A DNA stretch of 64,000 nt from NCBI GenBank assembly GCA_963931925.1, contig OZ007582.1:37769117-37833116 (forward strand), in the 5' to 3' direction. The notes below the pieces were generated by a model that saw only the letters and a list, made by a program, of their open reading frames with translations, did no database searches and was not told where the DNA came from. This document shows positions 51,801 through 62,551 of this stretch, piece after piece. Source of the stretch: Onchidella celtica. Its lineage: Eukaryota; Mollusca; Gastropoda; Systellommatophora; Onchidiidae. Each line of letters opens with the position of its first letter. The stretch's first letter is position 1. Position numbers and translations under genes: made by a program.

Positions 51801-53576
51801 TCTACCCACTTCGTCGTTTTCACCCCCTTCATCGTTTTCGCGCCCTTCATCGTTTTCACCCCCTTCATTGTTTTCACCCCCTTCATCGTTTTCACCCCCT
51901 TCATCATTTTTGCCCCTTCATCGTTTCCACCCCCTTCATCGTTTCCACCCCCTTCATCGTTTTCACCCCCTTCATCGTTTTCACCCCCTTCATCGTTTTC
52001 ACCCCCTTCATCGTTTCCACCCCCTTCATCGTTTTCACCCCCTTCATCGTTTTCACTCCCTTCATTGTTTTCACCCCCTTCATCGTTTTCACCCCCTTCA
52101 TCGTTTTCACCCCCTTCATAGTTTTAACTCCCTTCATCGTTTTCATCCCCTTCATCGTTTTCACCCCTTTCATTGTTTTTGCCCCCTTCATCGTTTCCAC
52201 CCCCTTCATCGTTTTCACCCCCTTCATCGTTTTCGCCCCCTTCATCGTTTCCACCCCCTTCATCTTTTTTGCCCCTTCATCGTTTCCACCCCTTCGTCGT
52301 TTTCACCCCCTTCATCGTTTCCACCCCCCTCATCGTTTCCGCCCCCTTCATCGTTTTCGCCCCCTTCATCGTTTTCACCCCCTTCATCGTTTTCGCCCCC
52401 TTCATCGTTTCCACCCCCTTCATTGTTTTTGCCCCTTCATCGTTTCCACCCCCTTCATCTTTTTTGCCCCTTCATCGTTTCCACCCCTTCGTCGTTTTCA
52501 CCCCCTTCATCGTTTCCACCCCCCTCATCGTTTCCGCCCCCTTCATCGTTTTTGCCCCCTTCATCGTTTTCACCCCCTTCATCGTTTTCGCCCCCTTCAT
52601 CGTTTCCACCCCCTTCATCGTTTTCACCCCCTTCATCGTTTTCACCCCCTTCATCGTTTTCGCCCCCTTCATCGTTTCCACCCCCTTCATCGTTTTCACC
52701 CCCTTCATCGTTTTCATCCCCTTCATCGTTTTCGCCCCCTTCATCGTTTTCGCCCCCATCATTGTTTTGGCCCCTTCATCGTTTTCGCCCCCTTCATCGT
52801 TTTCACCCCTTCATTGTTTTCACCCCCTTCATCGTTTTCACCCCTTTCATCGTTTCCGCCCCTTTCATCGTTTCCACCCCCTTCATCGTTTCCACCCCCT
52901 TCATCGTTTCCACCCCCTTCATCGTTTCCACCCCTTTCATCGTTTTCGCCCCTTTCATTGTTTCAGCCCCCTTCATTGTTTCAGCCCCCTTCATCGTTTT
53001 CACCCCCTTCATCGTTTTCGCCCCCTTCATCGTTTTCGCCCCCTTCATAGTTTCCACCCCCTTCATCGTTTTCACCGCCTTCATCGTTTCCACCCCCTTC
53101 ATCGTTTTCACCCCCTTCATCGTTTCCAGCCCCTTCATTGTTTTCACCCCCTTCATCGTTTTCACCCCCTTCATCGTTTCAGCCCCCTTCATCGTTTTCA
53201 CGCCCTTCATCGTTTTCACCCCCTTCATTGTTTTCACCCCCTTCATTGTTTTCACTCCTTTCATCGTTTCAGCCCCTTTCATCGTTTTCACCCCCTTCAT
53301 CGTTTTCACCCCCTTCATCGTTTTCACCCCCTTCATCGTTTTCGCCCCCTTCATCGTTTTCACCCCCTTCATCGTTTTTGCCCCTTCATCGTTTTCGCCC
53401 CCTTCATCGTTTTCGCCCCCTTCATCGTTTCCACCCCCTTCATCGTTTCAGCCCCCTTCATCGTTTTCGCCCTCTTCATCGTTTTCGCCGTCTTGTCGCG
53501 CCCTCCCCCTAGGAAATCAAAATCGCCCCCATGAAGGGGCGGCGGGGGATGATATCGAACACGTTGAGAACCACAT
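45870..53576 (+). mobile_element. hAT-like element with a giant internal minisatellite
   Basis: Starts CAGTGGTTCTCAACC at 45870 and ends with the inverted GTTGAGAACCAC at about 53563-53574. The left interior (cccccttaggct, poly-C, then 'aaaacagaaagcatt' and 'tatcaaatgcacta', 'tgccaccaaatc') and the right interior ('aggaaatcaaaat') match, in order, the short copy at 13690-14159. The C-rich 'catcgttttcgcc' segment, present once or twice there, has expanded into about 7 kb here. The left arm also carries part of the hairpin repeat of 5279-5396 (46180-46257). No transposase is present. Confidence 0.72.
46504..53500 (+). repeat. 17/18-bp minisatellite, about 7 kb
   Basis: Roughly 390 units of TTCATCGTTTTCACCCCC or its variants (CGCCCCC, TTTGCCCC, TTTCCACCCCC), mostly 18 bp with many 17-bp units. 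The left end (46540-46850) is dominated by a 'gtctgcttcatcgttttt' subtype. A 36-bp subtype ('ttcgccgtcttcatcatt' with 'ttcacctgcttcgtcatt') is present about 3 times at 47030-47130 and 5 times at 49515-49690. A block of about 0.9 kb beginning with 'cgcatccttcatcg' at 46882 is repeated from 49371, a duplication at about 2.5 kb spacing. A smaller one of 195 bp occurs at 52261/52456. Stop codons are absent from the unit in all + frames, so huge Phe/His/Pro/Ser-rich frames appear. They are not genes. Confidence 0.96.
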
Positions 53577-54009
53577 ACCTATACGAACTGGCCTCGCTGT
53601 GGTCATGTAATTTGACAACAAGTGGGCCATTTAGAGCGAAGATCGATACCTTACAATCAGAGAATGAAAAACCGGAATTGGGCCCACCTAGTTAATGCCC
53701 GCGATTACCATAATTACGATGTCCGCTGGTTGCATTGGTCATAGAGCTCACCCCCCCCCCTCCTCCTGTCCACCCCGCATGACCTGTCCATTACCATACA
53801 AACTATTGAGTCATTGATCAACTTTGAGCCAGTGACAATAATAAGGCCCCAGATAATGATGATGAGCATAATGGATGAAATAATCTAACACTGTCAACAC
53901 AAGAGGATCAATGAATGACTACAATGTGTATGGTATGAAACTGGGTTGTTTGAGAGATTCTATCCTTCGCTTTAGAATATACTGTATTTCTTTTATCCTT
54001 TATACACAT
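53577..54009. other. Unassigned sequence
   Basis: No gene or family recognised. Confidence 0.4.
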
Positions 54010-54535
54010 ATTCACGACTCTGTGTATGTGTGTTTGTATGAATCTGTGTTTCCGTATCTGTCTATCTCTCTGTCAGTCTGTTTGTCATTCTGTCTGTCTG
54101 TCTGTCTGCTCCCCCCGAAAGCCGAAAAATAAACACCAGAATAAAAGCAGCGTGGAGGTGCTTTGGAAAAAAACAGAGAGCTATTCCTGGATCACAAACT
54201 ACCAACGTCCCTTAAGGAGTAAGTATTCAACCAGTGCACAATTCCAGCGACTATCTATGGTTCCCAAACAAGGCAGATTACAAAATAACTTATGAACAGA
54301 TTCAGAACCACCCAGAGGGCAATGGAAAGCAAAATGGTAAACATCAGACTGCAAGATAAAATCTTCCATGCTGAAATATGCAAAGAAAGAAAAATAAGGG
54401 ACACAATAAAAGTGGACTGGGGCTGGACATGTGGGAAGGATGAATGGCAGTGGGTGGACAAAACCATGTACTGAATGGCAACCAAGGACAGGAAGAAGAA
54501 CACGAGGACGACGAGGAAGAAGATGGCAAGACGAC
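54010..54535 (+). mobile_element. (GTCT)n plus RTE-like relic, copy 2, left part
   Basis: The (GTCT)n-flanked module seen at 43990-44240, here continuing through 'LRTTQRAMESKMVNIRL' and 'GWTCGKDEWQWVDK'-like sequence and the basic 'R-x-x-R-x-x-x-x-W' end of an RTE/BovB-type RT. At 54535 it is cut by an LTR element. The next bases of the same module resume at 63961 ('catgaaacagagagg'), which marks the insertion point. Confidence 0.78.
54531..54535. other. Target-site duplication, left copy (ACGAC)
   Basis: ACGAC immediately left of the LTR element, repeated at 63961-63965 immediately to its right. A 5-bp duplication is usual for Ty3/gypsy-type integration. Confidence 0.92.
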
Positions 54536-55944
54536 TGTTACAGATTCAAGGAAGGGTGTGCACTCCAATTGTAATGAATGGATTTCCTTGTTATCGTAAT
54601 GGTGTGTTGGGGGTGTTGTTCGACTGCATATTTTTAATAGTAATATTGAATTTAATTCTTAACTTGCAGACCCATGCCAATTACTAAGGAACAAGTGGAT
54701 AAATTCAACAACAGGGCCTGCAGGGCCACATTTTATTTACGTTAAGTTTACTAACAATTTCGACTAGAGATCTAATATGTAGTAATGATAAATATCAGCA
54801 GCATCAATTTCATAATCAATAAATACGTCATTACAAGTCTAGCTCTAGGTTTCCTACAAAATCATTTAACTTCTGTTCTTGCTAATTATCTAAATACTAA
54901 TTATATATCTCTAAAATCTGGTCTGCTTATTGTATGGCAATCAATATACTAGACTAGTATAGAGTCCAGTCTCTGGAGACATAAGGTCATCTCAGATATT
55001 TAGATATCCAGATCCAAAGTTACAGGTCTAGATCTAGATCTTGCCCGTCGAAGTGACGTCGGCATAGTTAAATATTATATAGACTCTAGATAGGCCTATA
55101 TCTAGATCAAGGATGGACTGGCAACTCCCAGCCTCACCCAGACAATTCAATTACAATTAGACTCTAGATCTATATGATTCACACATTAGTACGAGTTGCA
55201 ATTCTAGAATTCACAGCTAGATCTAGTCTATGTATTTAGCATCTTGCAATGTTCAGCAAGCACTCCGGGTAGATCTATGCACCAAGTGATCAATACTCCT
55301 ACTGGATAACTGTCATGCTTTCGCCTCCTATTCACTGTCAAAACATCACGAGCCTCGGTCAGATCTTACTTACGATTGTTCTGGCGCTAAGGCCAGAAAC
55401 AGTAGATAAAGGCGGTGTCATATTCAATGAGCCATGGATTAGTGACAAGACATTCGTCGAGCCATGCTGTTCATAATAAATGGATTCATTCAAGCAGAAT
55501 CGACGCTGAGACCATCACCCACGGAAGTCTGGCATGGAATGAATAACTAGTGCCGCCAGCCCGCTCTGCAAGCAGCACGATTTACTACGCGTTGAAGCAA
55601 GAGGAAATATAATCCCCTTGGGAAAGTGAAACTGGGGCGCTAATCTTTCGTCTAAGCCCTACTGGTTTTTATTTAACTCTTTCCTACTTCCTAATATGTA
55701 TGTTTTCTTATTCTTATCAATCCACGAAGATTTCTAGACGTGGATGTTAACTTGGTCTATGCAAATTAGTTAAAAGTTAAAATTTGACACAGCAGACGAC
55801 AATTCTTTAAGGCCACTCTAATAGATATTTTGGGTTTTCACAAAAGTTAAATTTTACTCTAAGGCAAGGGAAATTAATCTTGATATCTTACTCTAGGTTA
55901 TATTAAATTAAGTTATTTCCCCTTGACCGTATTTGATTCTGACA
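54536..55944 (-). repeat. LTR (3' LTR of the element)
   Basis: 1,409 bp, with TGTTACAG at its left edge and TCTGACA at its right, so it is bounded by TG...CA on both strands. It contains several AGATCT-type runs. Same length as the LTR at 62552-63960. Confidence 0.95.
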
Positions 55945-56634
55945 TCCCCCACCCCAGTGAAAATTTTAAGAAAAATTTACACGATAGGATCGAAGAAACT
56001 CGACAGTCATGAAAATGACACTGATACTGAGTTGGGGGCTTAAGTACCAAATTATAAAAGTAAGCCCTAAGATGGATAAAAATTTAACCAAGAACGTGCA
56101 TATGGATGGACAAATAAAAAATTACACAATTATTTATGGCAACGTTCTGTAGAATCTCATCTATGACGTATATTCTCATTTCATACAATCACACTTCTCA
56201 TAAACATTTATAATAATAATGACTACTTAACTGAATACTCTTGAATTAAAGTATAACTATATTCACACAGTCACGCTTCACTGAAAAACCATACTCATAA
56301 TTGTTATGTCAACACATATATTGATACATGTATGCACATTCACAAATAATATAATATTAAGTAAAGTATTGTGGCATCCTATGGCAGCAGTAGCTCTGGT
56401 TGCTTGGTTTGCCATGACTCCATCTCATTGACCCGCAGACAAGGGCGTCAGGTTTGTCAGTAGCTCAGGTCACAGTCCGGAATGACGCTGGTGGAAAGAG
56501 GATATTCACAAGAAAGAATGTAAAAATTGTTCATAAATTAGTGAACAATATAATGTGAATCCATCCACCGTCCAGAAATGAGGTGGAGAAGCGCCATCCA
56601 ACCCCAATACAAGACAGACTCTTTAATAGGTAAA
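55945..56634 (-). other. 3' untranslated region and polypurine tract of the LTR element
   Basis: Directly next to the LTR the - strand reads GGGGTGGGGGA, a good polypurine tract for second-strand priming. The rest is AT-rich with no reading frame; no envelope gene is visible. Confidence 0.75.
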
Positions 56635-59600
56635 TTAAATTAAACGGGACAAAACATCAGCTTGTGAATTGTCACCGCCAGGGATAGCCCGGATAACAAA
56701 CCGGTACTCTTGGAGTGCAAGACTCCATCTTGTTAAACGAGCATTTTTAGCCCTGTTTGATTTCAGGAACAACAACGGACGATGGTCCGTTTCAATTATA
56801 AACTCGGACATGAGTAAATAACGAGAGAATGCGTTTACAGCATAAATAATAGCGAGGCACTCTCGCTCGATAATTGCGTATCGGCATTCCCTATCGAGTA
56901 GCTTGCGGCTGGCGTACATGCATGGCCGCAATGAATCTTCCCGTTCCTGCAGCAACACAGCTCCTATTCCCTTGTCCGACGCATCAGTGCGGACAATAAA
57001 TGTCTGGTGTATATCCGGCAGTACGAGAATGGGGGAAGTGGAAAACAATCGTTGAACAGTCCGAAGGGCATCCGCACATTCGGTTGTCCATGTTACTTTG
57101 TTAGGAACATTCTTTCTCGTTAGGTCCGACAACGGAGCCGTCAGTGACGAAAAATTCGGAATGAACTTCCTATAGTAATTGAGGAAGCCCAATAAGCTAC
57201 GAACTTGTTTCTTTGTCTGAGGAGCTTTAAGCTTTAAAATCGTAGTGATCTTATTGTCGTCCGGGGTCTGAACGCCATGGGCAATTGTATGGCCCAGAAA
57301 ATTGATTTGATTGTATCCTAGAAATACCTTACTGGGTTTAGCGGTAAGGCCAGCTCGACGAAGAGCGATAAAAACTTCTCGTAGGGCCACTAGGTGGCCC
57401 GACCAATCGGCTTGAAAAATACAAATGTCGTCGAAGTACGACAAAACAGAACGCATGTGCTGGAGCAAGATTGTCATCATGCGCGCGAAAGTCGCAGGGG
57501 CTGTAACTAACCCAAAGGGCATGTAACGCCACTGCATCAGACCCAAAGGGGTCTGAAAAGCGGTATATTGCTTGCTATTTTCCTCAAGGGGAATTTGCCA
57601 GTAGCCCTTGGAGAGGTCAATTTTTGAAAAGATCGTTGACCTCGCTAACTGTGCAAACAGATCCTCCTGGTTGGGAATCGGTTCAGCATCATATATCGTA
57701 ACCTCATTGAGTCTGCGATAGTCAATACAAAAGCGCACTGTATCATCCTTCTTTTTAACTAGGACGATGGGCGAGCAATATGGGCTCGTCGATCGTTCTA
57801 TCACTCCCAGCTGAAGCATGTTACGTACCTCGGTTATTATGGTATCCTGTGCGTGTAGAGGACGCGGGTACGGTTTAACAAAAACGGGTATATCCGTCTG
57901 TAATCGTATGACATGCTGTACCAAGGAGGTACAACCTGGTAAATCAGTAAAGACCGTAGTAAATTCATGAAGCAAATCTGTTATATCCTGTCTTTGTGAC
58001 GTAGACAGATCTGGATTGATATGTACATCAGCTACATTTTCCGAAGCTTGCAATGGAGGGATTGATGTATTTATATTTATAGGGTCATCATCATCAATTG
58101 CAACCAAGGCCGCATTGGCCTGTGCAATCGCATGACCGCGATTGGTCTGACGATTATTATCGTCGGAAAGGTATTCCTTGAGCATATTGATATGGAACAC
58201 TTTGTCTTGTCCTCGCATTTTTATCAGATAATTAACTCTGGAAAGTCTCTTTAGGACCTTAAACGGTCCCTTCCAAGTAAGCAGGAGTTTATTTTTCGTC
58301 TCCGGTAGGAGAACAAGAGTTTGGTCTCCGACGGATAAGGTTCGCAATTTGCTACCTTGATCGCGATATGATTTATAAATGCTCGCCTGCGCACTTGAAG
58401 ATTTTTGTGCAAGTTGACATGCATTAAGAATTCGTTGTCGAAGGTCGACAACGTATTGATACGCGGATCGCGTATCGTTTTCGTCTGTGTCTGATCCGGC
58501 GAATAAATCATGCAGTATGGCCATTGGGCCACGCGGTTTGCGACCATACAGTAATTCAAATGGGGAAAAACCCGTCGATGCATTTGGTAGTTCTCGGTAG
58601 GCAAACAGAATAGCGGGGAGCTGACGATCCCAATCACTTGGCTTATCGGCCGACACCCGCGCGAGCATAGCTTTCATGCTAGCATTCCATCTTTCACAGC
58701 ATCCATTAGATTGTGGGTGGTAGGGAGATGTTAATTTTTGTTTAATGCCTACTAATTCCAGGACTTTCCTAAATAGCTCAGAGGTAAATTGTGGTCCTCT
58801 GTCCGATAAGATTTCAACCGGAAATCCAACGCGTGAGAAAACAGTAATAAGAGCTTCAGCCACATGATCGGCTGAAATGTCCTTTAGTGGAATGGCCTCT
58901 GGCCAACGGGTTGCGTAATCAATGACAGAAAGTATGAACCGATGACCTCTATCTGATTTCTGCAGAGGACCAACTATATCCACGGCGACGCGCTCAAATG
59001 GTCTGGAGACCGCTGGCATTTCTTGCAGAGGAGCTCGCATTGCTCTTCCCTTAGGAGTACGTTTTTGACATACGTCACATGTTGATACGAAGCGGTTAAC
59101 ATCCGCGTAAATGCTGGGCCAGAAGAATTGCGATAATATTCGAGATTTAGTTCTGGCCTTCCCTTGGTGACCCGCTAAGGAAGTGTCATGTGCGAGACGA
59201 AGAATGTCGCGGCGGAAAGATCTGGGTACCACAAGTTGCATAATCGTCTCTCGCTTGTTCCGAAAATTACGATATAATAAGTCATCTTTGATAAGAAACT
59301 TTGAAGTATCCGGCGCCGTAGGATCAACTTTAGCGAACAACGGTTTGAGTGTGGGGTCTGAGTGTTGTTCGTCATGGAAGGTACCAGAAGTTATGTTCAA
59401 TTCAATCGTAGGGTTACGCAATGTACCATCTGGTCGTCTACCCGATTGCAGGCGTGTAGTCGCGCAAGCAACATTCTCATCTTCAGTCCAAATTTCCAAG
59501 TCACCGATAGGAAACTTTGTCACTTGAGGTATATTCCCTATAATTAAATCAGCAACCGGATTAGGTAGTACACATGCGATAACAATACCTGTAAGAAAAG

Positions 59601-59814
59601 GTGTGTCAATGTAAACTTCCGCGAGACGGAATCGCTCGATAGATCCGCCAAAAGTAATACAAGTTACCTCTTTATCAAGAAATTGTGTCGGACGGACTAG
59701 TGACTCCCGAACGCCGATAGTTGTGCATCCGGAGTCCCGTAGAACAGACGCGCGAATCGCGTTAACGTGGCCCTGGTAAAGTGTTAACTCACCCAGCTCA
59801 TGTAGGGCCGACAT
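56635..59814 (-). CDS. pol: LTR element pol: protease-integrase-RT-RNase H
   Basis: A 1,059-residue polyprotein. Approximate domains are: retroviral-type aspartic protease 1-100; integrase zinc-binding region 205-252 and catalytic core 270-430; a GPY/F-type module 510-550; a low-complexity linker 555-610; reverse transcriptase 640-860; RNase H 930-1059, reaching the C-terminus. In most Ty3/gypsy elements integrase is last. Here it precedes RT, as in Ty1/copia, yet the RT and integrase sequences are of Ty3/gypsy type. That combination defines Gmr1-like elements. pol lies in the same phase as gag after a short gap, so it may be made by read-through or by its own start. Confidence 0.93.
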   Translation of the reverse strand: MSALHELGELTLYQGHVNAIRASVLRDSGCTTIGVRESLVRPTQFLDKEVTCITFGGSIERFRLAEVYIDTPFLTGIVIACVLPNPVADLIIGNIPQVTKFPIGDLEIWTEDENVACATTRLQSGRRPDGTLRNPTIELNITSGTFHDEQHSDPTLKPLFAKVDPTAPDTSKFLIKDDLLYRNFRNKRETIMQLVVPRSFRRDILRLAHDTSLAGHQGKARTKSRILSQFFWPSIYADVNRFVSTCDVCQKRTPKGRAMRAPLQEMPAVSRPFERVAVDIVGPLQKSDRGHRFILSVIDYATRWPEAIPLKDISADHVAEALITVFSRVGFPVEILSDRGPQFTSELFRKVLELVGIKQKLTSPYHPQSNGCCERWNASMKAMLARVSADKPSDWDRQLPAILFAYRELPNASTGFSPFELLYGRKPRGPMAILHDLFAGSDTDENDTRSAYQYVVDLRQRILNACQLAQKSSSAQASIYKSYRDQGSKLRTLSVGDQTLVLLPETKNKLLLTWKGPFKVLKRLSRVNYLIKMRGQDKVFHINMLKEYLSDDNNRQTNRGHAIAQANAALVAIDDDDPININTSIPPLQASENVADVHINPDLSTSQRQDITDLLHEFTTVFTDLPGCTSLVQHVIRLQTDIPVFVKPYPRPLHAQDTIITEVRNMLQLGVIERSTSPYCSPIVLVKKKDDTVRFCIDYRRLNEVTIYDAEPIPNQEDLFAQLARSTIFSKIDLSKGYWQIPLEENSKQYTAFQTPLGLMQWRYMPFGLVTAPATFARMMTILLQHMRSVLSYFDDICIFQADWSGHLVALREVFIALRRAGLTAKPSKVFLGYNQINFLGHTIAHGVQTPDDNKITTILKLKAPQTKKQVRSLLGFLNYYRKFIPNFSSLTAPLSDLTRKNVPNKVTWTTECADALRTVQRLFSTSPILVLPDIHQTFIVRTDASDKGIGAVLLQEREDSLRPCMYASRKLLDRECRYAIIERECLAIIYAVNAFSRYLLMSEFIIETDHRPLLFLKSNRAKNARLTRWSLALQEYRFVIRAIPGGDNSQADVLSRLI

Positions 59815-59835
59815 GACTGGAACAGCCTTTGATTG

Positions 59836-61125
59836 TCAAGAAGATTTAGTGTGACCGTCATCCTCATACGGTGTAGATTGAACAGCGCAGGCATTTGCCG
59901 CCTCCATTTTAACTGTACAATATTTTTGTATGTGGCCGAATCTATTACACCTATAGCACATAATACGTTCTCTATCGTATCCACGATAAGGTCGACCCTG
60001 CGGTTTATCATAATCATTATTTTCAAAATGTACGCGCCGGGGTGGTCCCTGAGGCCGGTTATATTGATGGCCTGGAAAATTGCCACGATAGGATGGGTGA
60101 GGCCCGTTAAATGAGTAGCTCTGGTATCCTCCACGAGGGAATGGATTAGTGCGACACGGAAAATCCCGTGGTCTATGAAACGACGGTTCTGATTGAGAGC
60201 GCGGATTTGGGGCCTGACGACGAGTCGGCCTTGAACGATCGTGTCCGGTTGGCACAGTTTTGCCAACGCCGGTATAACATGGTACTGTAGTCCCAGGCTT
60301 TGCCAAAGGACGATTTGGGTGGGCGGACGCATAACGTTCCGCACACGATGTGATTTCGTCAGAGGATGTCGGTGCTCTCTCTTTGAGATGGGCAACCAAA
60401 TCAGAATGACATGCGGTGTAAATTTGGTCTTTTAAGACCAAATCATAAAGTTGAGAATAATTCCCTGCGGTCACGCCCGCGAGTTCGATCCAACGATTCA
60501 TGTAATGTTTAAGTCGATCTATGTATGTCGAGAAATTCTCAGACGCCTCTGGTTTACAACCGCGGAATTTCTGATGAAATCCATCCTCCGTATGCTGAAA
60601 TCGCTTAAGCAGCGCTGTCTTAAGCTTGTCGTAATTATCTGCATCCTCTACTTTGAGGCTATGAAAGACCTCGAGGGCCTTACCTGTCAGCAAATTTGAA
60701 AGGCAGGAACTGTACATTGTTTGCTGCCACCCAACACATTTTGCGTGCAGTTCGAAGCGGTGTAAATACGCGTCGATCCGGTCAACCTTCTCATTGAAAG
60801 TTGGAAGCTTTGGCTTTCCAGCGTAAGTGTTGCCGGCAGAAGTGGGGGCTATAATAGATTCCCGCTCTAATTTCTTTAATGTTATTTCATGTTCCCTTTT
60901 TTCTCTCTCCACAGCCTCCTTTTCTCTCTCTCTTTCTTCTTTTTCTCTTTCTCTTTGTTCCTTTTCTCTCTCTCTTTCTTCTTTTTCTCTTTCTCTTTTG
61001 CGTTCCTCCAACCGATCTTCACGGTCTCGGTCATTCTTTATTTGTTGTTGGCACCATGAGGCGCGTTGCTCTTCTGCTATCCCCAGGGCCTTGGCATATT
61101 CGATATATTTAGTGAAATCGGCCAT
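59836..61125 (-). CDS. gag: LTR element gag
   Basis: A 429-residue protein. Residues about 30-85 are a highly charged Arg/Glu/Lys coiled-coil-like stretch. The middle resembles a retrotransposon capsid domain ('LPTFNEKVDRIDAYLHRFE' and following). The C-terminal part is basic and Pro/Arg/Gly-rich and ends in one CCHC zinc knuckle ('CYRCNRFGHIQKYC'), which binds RNA during particle assembly. It precedes pol in the same phase, the usual gag-pol arrangement. The repeated charged stretch is encoded by a GA-rich run that resembles, but is not as pure as, the microsatellites elsewhere in the window. Confidence 0.9.
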   Translation of the reverse strand: MADFTKYIEYAKALGIAEEQRASWCQQQIKNDRDREDRLEERKREREKEEREREKEQREREKEEREREKEAVEREKREHEITLKKLERESIIAPTSAGNTYAGKPKLPTFNEKVDRIDAYLHRFELHAKCVGWQQTMYSSCLSNLLTGKALEVFHSLKVEDADNYDKLKTALLKRFQHTEDGFHQKFRGCKPEASENFSTYIDRLKHYMNRWIELAGVTAGNYSQLYDLVLKDQIYTACHSDLVAHLKERAPTSSDEITSCAERYASAHPNRPLAKPGTTVPCYTGVGKTVPTGHDRSRPTRRQAPNPRSQSEPSFHRPRDFPCRTNPFPRGGYQSYSFNGPHPSYRGNFPGHQYNRPQGPPRRVHFENNDYDKPQGRPYRGYDRERIMCYRCNRFGHIQKYCTVKMEAANACAVQSTPYEDDGHTKSS

Positions 61126-62551
61126 GATGCCGATTAAAATTTGTTACTCAAAAGACGTATATATAACAGTCACCTTTCTTTCAATATTAATACAGTGTCC
61201 TATGTTATCACTGCCTGGAAAAACGTTCTATCTCTCTCTGTATATAGCAGGCAGTGTCAATTCCGCTGCAAAAATTTTATTTCTCTCTCTCACAATGTAG
61301 ATAAGGCAGTGCCGTCTGTCCGTTAATCCCACTGCAACAAAATATACGTTTATCGCTCTCAACGCGACGAATCAGTGTCTTAAGTTATCACCGTCAAAAA
61401 TATCTCTCTCTCAACGCAATGAATCAGTGTCTTAAGTTAGCACTCAAAAAATATCTTTCTCTCAATATTCAACGTGATATTAGCACGTGAACAAAATTGT
61501 ATTTCTCTCTCTCACTTATCAGTACCAGATTACAATTCAACGTGGTTTTAGCACGTGAAATACCTCAGGCATATATTGTAAATCATAGCAATGTCAATAT
61601 AATAGTTTAAACTTTATAAGGAATAAAAAAAAATACACTGAACAGTACACTAGACTCACAACAAGCAAGACAAACGATAACAGACCCTACAGCCCTAACT
61701 TATTTACAAGATAGTATTAAGAAAAAGGACAGGAGAGACATCTTCCTAAAGAAAGGGAGGAAGCAAAGAACGCCACAATCTATACGAATAAATGGATCCC
61801 TACAGAACTATTCATAGTAAAGCAAATCACCCCGAGTTATCTATAGCCAACGATACACGTTCTGCACCCGATTGGCAAAGAAGATTAGCTAAACTACGAT
61901 CCCATCCAACCACCCGCTAAACTAAACTGAACATGCAAAAAGATAAAAAGCCTGTAAAATGATGAGGAAGGAAAACACCTCAACCTCCCCAAAAATCGAC
62001 ACTCGGATGGTTCACTTAACTTTTTTTTTTTTTAAAGGAATTTAGATGGTGGGTTCCTCAATCCATAGCTCGCATTCCCAAGTCCAAAGGTCTCGTTTTC
62101 TGTCACAGGTAGAGTCTAGATTTATGGTGGATGTTGTCCCTCGCCGTGATCGTCGGGTCAATGGGATTGACAGAACATCATATGAAATTCAAGCAAAAAA
62201 TGTATATTAATATACAATGTATATCATCGACATGTCTCTAGATCTCTAGATCTTGATTTGAAATCACAATCTTATAAAGTTACATTATGAAATACTCAAA
62301 TAGCTAACAAATCTCCAACTAGAATCTAGATAGATCTAGATCTAAATCTCTCCATATATGTTAAGAAATAGTGTCCCTTTTATTAGATCTAGATCATCTT
62401 ATTAGATCCAGATTCTATATTAGAATCCATATTATTTCTTCTCTCAATAATAGCTAGAGTCTATCTCCTTACTAACTTAATTTTTTTAAGAGTGCCCCTA
62501 TCTAATTGTTAAGTTATGATAATAAATGTTCTTTAGGGGGTCCCTCTCCAG
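61126..62551 (-). promoter_or_regulatory. Leader of the LTR element, with primer-binding region
   Basis: About 1.4 kb between the 5' LTR and gag. Next to the LTR the - strand reads CTGGAGAGGGACCCCC, the place and general form of a tRNA primer-binding site (the tRNA was not identified). At 61190-61510 there are several diverged units with 'cagtgtcttaagtta' and 'tatctctctctcaac', about 60 bp apart. They may be packaging or regulatory repeats. Confidence 0.65.

Noticed and set aside
46540-53610. Very long open frames (up to 938 codons, Phe/His/Pro/Ser-rich, and reverse-strand Lys/Met/Thr/Val-rich)
   Set aside because: They are translations of a stop-free tandem monomer in all phases, without any non-repetitive domain, and are shadows of the minisatellite.
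54050-54110. Microsatellite as part of the LTR element
   Set aside because: It lies left of the target duplication and recurs with the RTE-type relic at 44.0 kb, so it belongs to the target sequence.
55945-56634. Possible envelope gene downstream of pol
   Set aside because: No open frame, signal peptide or membrane segment is visible there.
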